Assembly (NCBI GenBank): GCA_943842425.1
Contig: CALTBR010000001.1
Coordinates: forward strand, 372,001-436,000
From: UBA974 sp002292405
GTDB lineage: Bacteria > Bacteroidota > Bacteroidia > Flavobacteriales_D > Sanyastnellaceae
Direction: 5' to 3'
DNA: 64,000 nt
The notes below the pieces were generated by a model. The model made no database searches. It saw only the letters and a list, made by a program, of their open reading frames with translations, and was not told where the DNA came from. Shown one piece after another: positions 26,477 through 34,663 of the stretch (positions are counted from its first letter, which is position 1; every line of letters starts with the position of its first letter). A program made the translations under genes and the position numbers.

Positions 26477-27252
26477 GTAGTTACAAAATGAATTCTGAGG
26501 AGAAGCAGATTAGACAAGATCTGTTGAGTTCTTTTAATCTTGATCCTCAAAGTATCCCACAACATGTCGCTATAATTATGGACGGTAACGGTCGTTGGGC
26601 AGAAAACAGGGGTGAAAATAGAATCTCCGGGCATGTAAACGGAGTCGAATCTGTACGCTCAGTTGTCGAGACAGCTGTGCAATCAGGGGTGAGATATTTG
26701 ACTCTTTATGCATTTAGTACAGAAAACTGGAACCGACCTAAGGAGGAAGTCGCGGCACTTATGGATCTTCTGGTAACAACTCTTGTTCAGGAGATGGACG
26801 AGTTGAATAAAAAAGGAGTGAGATTGAATACAATAGGCGATTTGTCCGCTTTACCGGACAACTGTAATAATCAATTAAAAAGCGCTTGTTCTAAGGAGGT
26901 GTCTGAAGTCCGGTTGGACTTAATTCTGGCACTTAACTACAGTTCAAAATGGGAAATTATTCAGGCTGTAAAAAAGGTTGTTAGAAATAATATGGACATA
27001 GAAGAAATTAATGCTGATACTTTTGAAATCCTTTTACAAACGAAAGGTATTCCTGATCCAGAACTTATGATCAGAACCTCAGGTGAGCATAGGATAAGTA
27101 ATTTTATGTTATGGCAGTTGGCGTATGCGGAATTCCACTTTACATCCGTACTTTGGCCTGATTTTCGCGGGGAGCATTTTCTCACGGCAATTCAAGATTT
27201 TCAAAACCGAGAACGTCGATTTGGCGGACTTCTTCAAACGAACGATAAATGA
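26473..27252 (+). CDS. uppS: Isoprenyl transferase (undecaprenyl diphosphate synthase)
   Basis: Cis-prenyltransferase that builds the C55 lipid carrier for peptidoglycan and surface polysaccharide. Motifs: AIIMDGNGRWA with the catalytic Asp37 and Asn39, the GHVNGVESVR helix, YAFSTENWNRP (about 86-96), and the C-terminal PELMIRTSGEHRISNFMLWQ plus FRGEHFLTAI. Length is about 259 residues. I chose the ATG at 26473, which overlaps the porG stop as ATGA, over 26461. It overlaps bamA by 4 bases. Confidence 0.95.
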   Translation: MSSYKMNSEEKQIRQDLLSSFNLDPQSIPQHVAIIMDGNGRWAENRGENRISGHVNGVESVRSVVETAVQSGVRYLTLYAFSTENWNRPKEEVAALMDLLVTTLVQEMDELNKKGVRLNTIGDLSALPDNCNNQLKSACSKEVSEVRLDLILALNYSSKWEIIQAVKKVVRNNMDIEEINADTFEILLQTKGIPDPELMIRTSGEHRISNFMLWQLAYAEFHFTSVLWPDFRGEHFLTAIQDFQNRERRFGGLLQTNDK

Positions 27253-29777
27253 GAGCATTTTTGATTATGGCAGCCTTTTTGCTATCATCTTTTCTTTCTT
27301 TCACATCTGCGCAAAACTCTGAAAATGAGGCGCTTGATCTAAGTATGTCTCAAGAATACCGCATTGGAGGCATTACGGTTATAGGAGCAGAGTTCACCGA
27401 TGTTCAGGCAATTAAACTGTTTAGTGCTTTACAAGTTGGAGCAACGATAACCATTCCTGGAGAAAAAATTGGTGAAGCAATTACGAATCTTTGGAATCAG
27501 GATTTATTCGAAGATATAAGTATAGAGGCTGCCGAACTTCGAGAAAGAGATGTTTATCTTGTGATTCGTGTTAAAGAACTCCCCCGACTAACTCGCTACA
27601 GTATAGCTGGGGTAAATAGATCTGAGCAGGAAACGATAAGAGGCAAAATTGACCTCATGACTGGCCGAATAGTTAATGAAAACGTTATCGCCACTGCAGT
27701 AAAACGCATTAACGATCACTATCGCGATAAGGGTTTTTTAGATATTAATGTTGATATTGTCCAAGAGGCAGATTCATCATTTGCGAATGGAACAATTATC
27801 AGAGTCAATGTCAACAAAGGCAAAAAAGTAAAAGTCGACTTAATTTTAATTAACGGCATCACAGCTTTTGATGCTAAGAAGGTGAAACGTAAAATGAAAT
27901 CTACGAAGGAAAGAACTTGGTGGAGATTTTACAAACCCTCAAAATACTTGGCTGATGAATTTAAGTCTGATCAAAAGGCGATTATTTCTATGTATAATAA
28001 TGAGGGATACAGAAATGCTCGTATAATAAGTGATTCCTTATACAGAACTAAGGATGGTCTTGTTGGTTTAATCGTTGAGCTTGACGAAGGAAAACCATTC
28101 CGTTTTGGGAATATTACGTTTACGGGCAACACAATGTATCGTACCACTCAACTTGACTCTATTCTCGGAATCCACAAAGGAGATGTTTATTCACTCGCTC
28201 ATCTTGAGACGCGTGTATTTATGGACCCTAAAGGAATGGATCTTAGCTCTCTTTACCAGGATGATGGATATCTGACTTTCAGGGCAATGCCTATAGAGAA
28301 ACGTGTTGAGAACGATACAATCGATATAGAAATCCGTATGATGGAAGGGTTGCAGTTCCGCATTGGTAAAATTCTTGTAGAAGGGAATTCTAAGACAAAC
28401 GACCATGTTATTTACCGTGAAATACGTACTCGTCCTGGTGATCTTTTCAATAGAACAGATATAATCCGAACTCAACGTGAGCTTTCTCAATTGAATTATT
28501 TCAACCCTGAGGCTTTCGGAATAAATCCCATTCAACATCCGGAGGATGGAACTGTAGACATCGAGTATCAAGTAGAAGAAAAACCTTCTGACCAAATCGA
28601 GCTTAGCGGTGGTTGGGGCGGCGGTCGTATAGTAGGGTCCCTTGGACTTAGCTTCACTAATTTTTCAGCGAAAAATATTTTCAAGAAAGGTGCTTGGCGT
28701 CCTATTCCAACTGGAGATGGTCAGCGCCTAAGCATCCGAGCACAGTCTAATGGCCTTTACTTTCAGAGCTACAATTTGAGCTTTACCGAGCCTTGGTTAG
28801 GCGGTAAGAAACCCAATTCCTTGAGTGTATCAGTTTGGAAATCTGTCCAGTCTAATGGTCAGCCTAAGTATATTAATGGTGAACTGAATGAGCTACGCAA
28901 TTCACTTGAAGTTCTTGGTGCTCAGATTGGTTTAGGTCAAAGGTGGAAGAAGCCAGATGATTGGTTCCAAATGCGCGCCTCTTTATCGTACCAGAATTTT
29001 AATCTCAATAACTACGGTTCTTTTTTCAGTTTTTCTAATGGGCGTTCAAATAATCTCGCTGCTCAATTCACCCTCGGGCGTAACTCTATTAGCGATCCTA
29101 TATATCCGACTTGGGGCTCCAACGTTGAAGTGAGTGTTAAAGCTACTATGCCTTACAGTTTATTCCGCCCCGACGATTATTACGAAGATATTTCTATCGA
29201 AGAGCAATACAAGTGGGTAGAATACCACAAATGGAAATTCAAAGCGGAATGGTACACTCCTTTATCAAGAAGTGGTGGTGAAAACCCTCGCACGCTTGTT
29301 CTTAAAATGGCTGCAGGTGTTGGTCTGATAGGCCAGTACGATCGCGGAGTACCATTATCTCCATTCGAGCGTTTCTACATGGGCGGAGTATTCCTTAGCG
29401 GGTACACCCTTGATGGACGAGAAATCCTCAACCTGCGTGGATATGATGATCTTTCACTCACAGCTCCGGACTCTCAAACTGGTGCGCCAGTTGCCGCAAA
29501 GTATACCGCAGAACTTCGCTACCCGATATCAACTAATCCAAGTGCTACGATTTACACCCTTGCCTTCCTCGAGGGTGGATCTACCTGGGAAGATGCTCGT
29601 GCATTTAACCCATTCCAAGTATACCGATCTGCTGGTATAGGCCTCAAAATATTCCTTCCGATGTTCGGCCTACTCGGACTTGATTATGGTTGGAGAATGG
29701 ATGATGTAGGCGCAGTGCCTGGAATGTCAAAAGGTCAATTCCACTTTAGTATGGGAATGAATATGGGAGAACTCTAG
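27249..29777 (+). CDS. bamA: Outer-membrane protein assembly factor BamA
   Basis: Essential Omp85 insertase for outer-membrane proteins. 842 residues: signal peptide (about 1-22), five POTRA domains (about 35-430, for example IAGVNRSEQETIRGKIDL and ILVEGNSKTNDHVIYREIR), then a 16-stranded barrel with the FTEPWLGGKKP motif near 515. The lid-loop and C-terminal signature are present (MFGLLGLDYGWRMDD, ending in HFSMGMNMGEL). The envelope context (uppS before, two Skp-like chaperones after) is conserved across the phylum. Confidence 0.95.
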   Translation: MRAFLIMAAFLLSSFLSFTSAQNSENEALDLSMSQEYRIGGITVIGAEFTDVQAIKLFSALQVGATITIPGEKIGEAITNLWNQDLFEDISIEAAELRERDVYLVIRVKELPRLTRYSIAGVNRSEQETIRGKIDLMTGRIVNENVIATAVKRINDHYRDKGFLDINVDIVQEADSSFANGTIIRVNVNKGKKVKVDLILINGITAFDAKKVKRKMKSTKERTWWRFYKPSKYLADEFKSDQKAIISMYNNEGYRNARIISDSLYRTKDGLVGLIVELDEGKPFRFGNITFTGNTMYRTTQLDSILGIHKGDVYSLAHLETRVFMDPKGMDLSSLYQDDGYLTFRAMPIEKRVENDTIDIEIRMMEGLQFRIGKILVEGNSKTNDHVIYREIRTRPGDLFNRTDIIRTQRELSQLNYFNPEAFGINPIQHPEDGTVDIEYQVEEKPSDQIELSGGWGGGRIVGSLGLSFTNFSAKNIFKKGAWRPIPTGDGQRLSIRAQSNGLYFQSYNLSFTEPWLGGKKPNSLSVSVWKSVQSNGQPKYINGELNELRNSLEVLGAQIGLGQRWKKPDDWFQMRASLSYQNFNLNNYGSFFSFSNGRSNNLAAQFTLGRNSISDPIYPTWGSNVEVSVKATMPYSLFRPDDYYEDISIEEQYKWVEYHKWKFKAEWYTPLSRSGGENPRTLVLKMAAGVGLIGQYDRGVPLSPFERFYMGGVFLSGYTLDGREILNLRGYDDLSLTAPDSQTGAPVAAKYTAELRYPISTNPSATIYTLAFLEGGSTWEDARAFNPFQVYRSAGIGLKIFLPMFGLLGLDYGWRMDDVGAVPGMSKGQFHFSMGMNMGEL

Positions 29778-29865
29778 TACATATAACAATGATTGGTATA
29801 ATTCTACGTTAATAGCCAAGCGAGACAGTGTTACGTTTATTAACTTCGCAAAGAATACATTCAAG

Positions 29866-30570
29866 ATGTCACGAATTTCCCATAATTATAAAATCACTCT
29901 CGCAGCTTTAGCGATTGCATTGTTCTCTTTCGCTCCTCAAAGCGCATTAGCACAAAAGTTTGCCTACATAGATTCTGATTATGTTCTACTTCATATGCCT
30001 GATTACGCTTCTGCCCAGCAAGAGCTTAATTCTTTCGCAATAGAGTGGCAAGCAGAAATAGAAACGAAGCTAGATGCTGCCGATAGACTTGAAGTTGCTT
30101 ATCGCGCCGAAAGAGTTCTTCTCACAAAAGAAATGCGACAAAAGCGTGAGCAGGAAATCATCAAAAAAAGAGCTGAGGCAAAAGAAATGCAAAAGCAGAA
30201 ATTTGGTGTGGATGGAGAGCTTTTTGAAAAGCGTCAAGAACTTATTGAACCCGTCCAACAACTCATTTTCGAAGAATTAAAAGATATCGCTGGGGGATCA
30301 GGTTACATGGTAATCTTCGACAAAAGCAATCAAAGCAATATGCTGTATACCAATCCCAAGTACGACATCTCAGATCGTCTCATCAAAAAGCTAGGCTATG
30401 TTCCTGGTGAAACTATAGAAGTTGATAAGGAAGAAGGAGATGGTGGTGTAGTTGGCAAGGCACGTGATGCGGTTGATGGGGCACGCGACTCTGTTCGTGA
30501 TGCAGGCAGATCAACGATGGATAGAGCCCGAGGTGCTACTTCTGGTGGTTCTAAAGGTGAAAAACAATAA
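29866..30570 (+). CDS. OmpH/Skp-family periplasmic chaperone, long form
   Basis: Holds unfolded outer-membrane proteins in the periplasm for BamA. It has a signal peptide (about 1-30, ending ALAQ), the family opener KFAYIDSDYVLLHMPDY, a central charged coiled coil (about 60-110, rich in K, R and E) and the closing VIFDKSNQSNMLYTNPKYDIS. Beyond the normal end at about 190, a low-complexity tail of some 45 residues (repeats around GKARDAVDGARDSVRD) adds a charged, Gly/Ala-rich extension. 88 bases after bamA; a TAACTTCG -7-like element lies at 29841-29848. Confidence 0.9.
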   Translation: MSRISHNYKITLAALAIALFSFAPQSALAQKFAYIDSDYVLLHMPDYASAQQELNSFAIEWQAEIETKLDAADRLEVAYRAERVLLTKEMRQKREQEIIKKRAEAKEMQKQKFGVDGELFEKRQELIEPVQQLIFEELKDIAGGSGYMVIFDKSNQSNMLYTNPKYDISDRLIKKLGYVPGETIEVDKEEGDGGVVGKARDAVDGARDSVRDAGRSTMDRARGATSGGSKGEKQ

Positions 30571-30595
30571 TTTAGCAATTAATCAATTTATTTTT

Positions 30596-31090
30596 ATGAA
30601 ACAGTTTATACTTCTTTGTGGCCTTATAGGCTTCATGTCATTTGGAACTTTGGCTCAAAAATTCGGTCATATTGATGCCCAGAATTTACTTCTTAATCTT
30701 CCAGAGCGTGCTGAAGCGCAAGCTTCAATAGAATCAACAGCCATGGAATTTGAGCAGGAGATGACTCGTATGCAAGAGGACTTACAAAATAAGTATGGAG
30801 AATATCAAGCAAAAGCTGAAACGTGGCCAGCAGCAATACGCGAGTCAAAAGAACGGGAGATACAAGGTCTAGACCAAGGTCTTCAAGAATTTGGTGCTAC
30901 TGTTCAAGCTGAGCTTTCGGGCTTAGAAGAATCTTTGCTTTCTCCTATGATAGCACGCGTACGCGCAGCAATCGAAGCAGTGGGATCTGAGCATGGATTT
31001 ACTTACATTTTTGACTCTAGCATGGGAGCAACTCTATACAATGGAGGTGAGGATGTAACTGATTTAGTTCGCACTAAGCTCGGCATGTGA
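30596..31090 (+). CDS. OmpH/Skp-family periplasmic chaperone, short form
   Basis: Second Skp-like chaperone, 164 residues from the ATG at 30596: signal peptide (about 1-20, ending TLAQ), KFGHIDAQNLLLNLPERAEAQ-type opener, coiled-coil arms, and the final TYIFDSSMGATLYNGGEDVTDLV. An upstream in-frame start at 30452 would place a non-signal sequence within the previous gene and is rejected. Tandem ompH genes are standard in Bacteroidota. The TGA stop overlaps the GTG start of murI by 4 bases. Confidence 0.92.
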   Translation: MKQFILLCGLIGFMSFGTLAQKFGHIDAQNLLLNLPERAEAQASIESTAMEFEQEMTRMQEDLQNKYGEYQAKAETWPAAIRESKEREIQGLDQGLQEFGATVQAELSGLEESLLSPMIARVRAAIEAVGSEHGFTYIFDSSMGATLYNGGEDVTDLVRTKLGM

Positions 31091-31881
31091 TAGAACGACG
31101 ACCCATAGGAATTTTCGATTCAGGCATTGGTGGCCTTACAGTTGCCCGTGCTATTAACGATCTACTTCCCAATGAGTCTCTTCTGTATTTTGGAGATACG
31201 GCTCATCTTCCATATGGAGAAAAGTCTCCAGAGTTAATAAGGCGCTACTCTTCACGTATTACGCAACATTTAGTTGAGAGTGGATGCAAGGCAATTGTTG
31301 TTGCATGCAACTCAGCTTCAAGTAACGCTATTGAATCTATCGTTAAGGCTGCAGGTCCAAATATGCCAGTAATAGATATGGTTACACCTGTTATAAGGTC
31401 AATATCAGCTGAAGATGGTTGTCAAAGTGTGGGGCTAATTGGCACCAGAGCTACTATTGCATCGGGACTTTATGGCGAAACGATGAATCAGCTAAATTCA
31501 AATATTACTTTGGTTTCACGAGCTACTCCACTTCTAGCCTCTTCAATCGAAGAGGGATTCTTTAACGACAGCATTCCGGGTGCAGTTTTAGAGGCATACT
31601 TTGCTGATGACAGCTTCAAGAATATCGATTCTATGATCTTAGGTTGCACCCACTATCCTTTAGTCAGGGAAAATGTTCAAGCTTTATTACCGAAGGGAGT
31701 TAACGTAATAGATTCTCCTAAGATTATTGCCCAAGAGTTAAAAAGAGTGCTCACAGAAAATGCTTACCCCTATACTCCAGAGCATAAGTTTCAAGTATCT
31801 GATCTAACTGAGAACTTTAGATGTAGCGCTCACTATTTCTTTGGGTCCGATATAAATTTAGAGGAGGTGAGTTTCAGTTAA
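31087..31881 (+). CDS. murI: Glutamate racemase
   Basis: Makes D-glutamate for peptidoglycan. 264 residues with IGIFDSGIGGLTVARA (about 7-22), FGDTAHLPYGEKS (about 36-48), the first catalytic cysteine in VVACNSASSNA (about 73) and the second in ILGCTHYPLV (about 184), followed by its conserved histidine. GTG start inside a GTGA overlap with the upstream chaperone gene, so it ends the envelope operon. It converges with the gamma-carbonic anhydrase gene 11 bases further on. Confidence 0.95.
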   Translation: MIERRPIGIFDSGIGGLTVARAINDLLPNESLLYFGDTAHLPYGEKSPELIRRYSSRITQHLVESGCKAIVVACNSASSNAIESIVKAAGPNMPVIDMVTPVIRSISAEDGCQSVGLIGTRATIASGLYGETMNQLNSNITLVSRATPLLASSIEEGFFNDSIPGAVLEAYFADDSFKNIDSMILGCTHYPLVRENVQALLPKGVNVIDSPKIIAQELKRVLTENAYPYTPEHKFQVSDLTENFRCSAHYFFGSDINLEEVSFS

Positions 31882-31892
31882 GACAAACTGAG

Positions 31893-32426
31893 TCAAACCT
31901 CACTTCCACGAAACCAGTCGGCGTATTCAACGTATCTATCGGCGGTAGCGCTTAGGTGATCTGCCAAATCAGCTCGAACTTCTCCTCTTTGTTTTGCGGG
32001 GACTCCAGCGTAAAGCATGCCGGGTGGAATTTGGGTTCCCTCTAAAACAACAGCACCAGCGGCTACAACAGCACCAGCTCCCACCACCACGTTATCCATG
32101 ACAACTGAACTCATCCCAATTAGAGCTCCTTCACAGATGTGAGCGCCATGGACGATGGCGTTGTGACCTATGCTAACTCTATCTTCTAAAACGGTGAACG
32201 ATTTCCCAAAAGTTGCATGAATCACAGCACCATCTTGGATATTTACCCTACTGCCTATTTTAATTGATGCTACGTCTCCTCTGATGACCGCTCCGAACCA
32301 AACAGTACTCTCTTCCCCCAGAGTAACTTCGCCTACAACAGTACAATTAGGCGCAAGCCATACAGAGTCTGAAATCTGAGGTGATTTTCCTCTTGCGGAA
32401 AGAATAACGGGATTTTGTTTTTGCAT
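31893..32426 (-). CDS. Gamma-carbonic anhydrase family hexapeptide-repeat protein
   Basis: A 177-residue left-handed beta-helix protein of the YrdA/PaaY type. The hexapeptide repeats run from about 15 to 150; the zinc-ligand histidines are visible in GAVIHATFG, VSIGHNAIVHGAHI, and the C-terminal helix closes the trimer. Members hydrate CO2 or act as acyl-carrier housekeeping proteins; activity cannot be told from sequence. The ATG is exactly 4 bases after TAAATTTG (32438-32431), which lies just inside the extreme 3' end of the interrupted comM. Confidence 0.88.
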   Translation of the reverse strand: MQKQNPVILSARGKSPQISDSVWLAPNCTVVGEVTLGEESTVWFGAVIRGDVASIKIGSRVNIQDGAVIHATFGKSFTVLEDRVSIGHNAIVHGAHICEGALIGMSSVVMDNVVVGAGAVVAAGAVVLEGTQIPPGMLYAGVPAKQRGEVRADLADHLSATADRYVEYADWFRGSEV

Positions 32427-32430
32427 AAAG

Positions 32431-32438
32431 CAAATTTA
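32431..32438 (-). promoter_or_regulatory. -7 element of the gamma-carbonic anhydrase gene
   Basis: On the minus strand TAAATTTG (32438-32431) matches TAnnTTTG, with the start codon exactly 4 bases downstream. Confidence 0.45.
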
Positions 32439-32440
32439 AC

Positions 32441-33979
32441 TCACCGTGGGTTCATCCAGGATTGTCTGTCAAATAACCTACTGGCCCCAGCTTCTGAGAT
32501 ATGCTCAACTTCTATCACCGGGCTATCATCAATTAGCGCAGCCGTCATGGCTACATCGTTTACGTGGTACATTCCTCGATGAGACAGTTTAAGGACGCTT
32601 CTACAAGAGTTGAGTAATTCTGAGGCTTATTCTGTCAAAGTTGGGCCGTTAACAAATTTTTCTTCACCTGGATTATTATCTACCCACTTTTTTACTCGAG
32701 CTACCGCGTTTTTTGCTTCTGTCCAAGACATATTCTTAGTACCATTTTCTATGCTATCTTTCATTTCATGCCCAAGTTCTAAGTGAATTGCTATTCTATC
32801 TGCGATAGGTCCTGAAATTTTTCGGCGATATCTTCTAATTTCGTTAGATTGACAATCGCAAGAAGCGTTGTCACCGTTTCCCCTTCCACAAGGGCAAGGG
32901 TTCATTTCTGCTATTAATAAGGCAGATGCAGGCAGTGTCGTAGACCCTGCGGCGCGTGCTAATGAAATCATTTTTGATTCTAATGGCGCTCGACATGCTT
33001 CGAGAGTTCCTCGACTAAATTCCGCAAATTCATCTAAAAACAAGACTCCATTATGTGCAAGACTCCAAGCACCAGGGATTGCTCCTCTACCTTTTAAATT
33101 GCTCCAAGATCCAATCAGACCATTCATGTTTGTAGATGTATGAGGGGATAACCACGGAGGTCTATTTCTGCTACTCTTTAAGAACAATCCAGCCGCAGAA
33201 TGAATTGTTTTACACTGAGAAAACTCTTCGTCTGAAAGGTCGGGAAGTAGCCCATGTATACATTTTGCTAAAACAGTTTTACCTGTTCCTGGTGGCCCTT
33301 GCATAATAACATCATGACTTCCAGCTGCTGCGATGACAGCCATTCTTTTTGCTGTTTGTTCGCCGTCAATATTATCGAATGTTATTGTTTTTAAGGATGG
33401 AGAAACGTTGCTAATGGAATTAAAGGTACTTTCGATTAAACGTGGTGTTATCTTTGTTTTATCAGGAAATTTTAAATATGCGATGACTTCACTTAGGTGA
33501 TTGAAAGGTTGGAGTGGAAGTGGTGAATTCGTGCTGTTAAATTTAGATGGGGCAAGTAGGGTTTTGATATTTTGAACGTCGGAAAGCTCAGATGAAAACG
33601 TTTCACAATTACCGAAAATTGAAGTTGCCCATGGCCTAAGAGTACCGTCAAGCCCTATCTCGCCAGCCGCAGCGATTTGCTTTAGAGAAGAAGAAGGTAT
33701 AATGCCAGAAGAGGCAAGAACAGCTAATGCTATTGGTAAGTCAAAAGCTGTTGAGGTCCTTGAAAGGTCTGCCGGGGCTAGGTTGACTGTAATAGCCTTG
33801 CCTGGCCAACGATGGCCACAAGCCATAAGCGCTGACCTTATCCTTGTAGCGGAAGCTCTAGCGGCGCGATTACTTATTCCAGAAATACGGAATAAAACCC
33901 CTCTTTCTAACCTTAATTCAACACGCACAAAAGAAGGGGCGCCGGGGGAGCCGGCAAACCCAAAAGTCGAGACGATCAT
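32441..33979 (-). pseudogene. comM: ComM/YifB-family Mg-chelatase-like AAA ATPase with an in-frame TAA stop
   Basis: Family members are hexameric helicases that help natural transformation by branch migration. The visible parts are the N-terminal ChlI-like domain (about 20-140), Walker A GPPGTGKT (228-235), the Walker B region VLFLDEFAEF, and the NPCPCG cysteine motif. The frame stops at TAA (32629-32627) after 450 codons, but continues in the same frame for 61 further residues (KLSHRGMYHVNDVAMTAALI, IEVEHISEA) to TGA at 32443-32441. Together they make 512 residues, the normal ComM length, and the downstream part is the Mg_chelatase_C domain. So a single nonsense codon interrupts the gene. 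The 450-residue product may still fold. Confidence 0.85.
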
Positions 33980-33989
33980 ATCGATGGAC

Positions 33990-34568
33990 TTAAGAGAACG
34001 AGATGAACGATCTCTCTATGGAGTCGATCATAGCGTGGATGCATTTGATGTGCATCTCTTGAATACGGTCAGAATATCCATCCCAAGGGATTCGTATTTC
34101 ATAATCGCTTAACGATGCTAGCTCACCTCCGTCACCTCCTGTTAGGGCGAGAACTTTCATCCCTTTAGATTTAGCTGCATGAGCAGCTTCGAGAACGTTA
34201 GAACTATTACCACTTGTAGAGATAGCGAGTAAAACATCTCCTTGGCAACCTAGAGCTTCTACTCCACGTGAGAATATCTTATCGAAACCATAGTCGTTAG
34301 CTACACATGTAATATGTGCCGGACTACTTAAAGCAATAGCGGCATAGGCAGGCCTATCTTCTCTAAATTTTCCAGAAAGTTCTTCTGCGAAATGCATCGC
34401 ATCGCTCATAGAGCCGCCATTTCCGCAACTAAGTATTTTTCCACCTGATTGTAGGCACGAACTGAGGGCTTTGGATGCAGCATCTACTGAAGAAATAAAG
34501 GCCTCGTCTTCAATCAAATTCGATAGCAGTGAAAGCGCTTCTCTGAAATGAGTTCTTGCTGTAGACAT
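33990..34568 (-). CDS. gmhA: Phosphoheptose isomerase (SIS domain)
   Basis: Converts sedoheptulose 7-phosphate to D-glycero-D-manno-heptose 7-phosphate for lipopolysaccharide inner core. About 192 residues from the ATG at 34568 (MSTARTHFREALSLL); an upstream in-frame start at 34607 is less likely because GmhA is normally 190-195 residues. The SIS-domain motifs ILSCGNGGSMSDAMHFAEEL, SGKFREDRP and LLAISTSGNSSNV are all present, as is the closing EMHIKCIHAMID. No other heptose gene is adjacent. It ends 10 bases before comM. Confidence 0.88.
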   Translation of the reverse strand: MSTARTHFREALSLLSNLIEDEAFISSVDAASKALSSCLQSGGKILSCGNGGSMSDAMHFAEELSGKFREDRPAYAAIALSSPAHITCVANDYGFDKIFSRGVEALGCQGDVLLAISTSGNSSNVLEAAHAAKSKGMKVLALTGGDGGELASLSDYEIRIPWDGYSDRIQEMHIKCIHAMIDSIERSFISFS

Positions 34569-34663
34569 GCCCTCTAAGGTATGGGGTAAAAGTGGTACGT
34601 TCAACATTCAACAAATGTGCTACAATATCTATCGACTATTTTTCAATAATTTGTGAGCGTGAT

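Noticed and set aside
30452..31090. Longer form of the second Skp-like chaperone starting at 30452
   Set aside because: The extra residues overlap the preceding gene and would bury a good signal peptide beginning at 30596.
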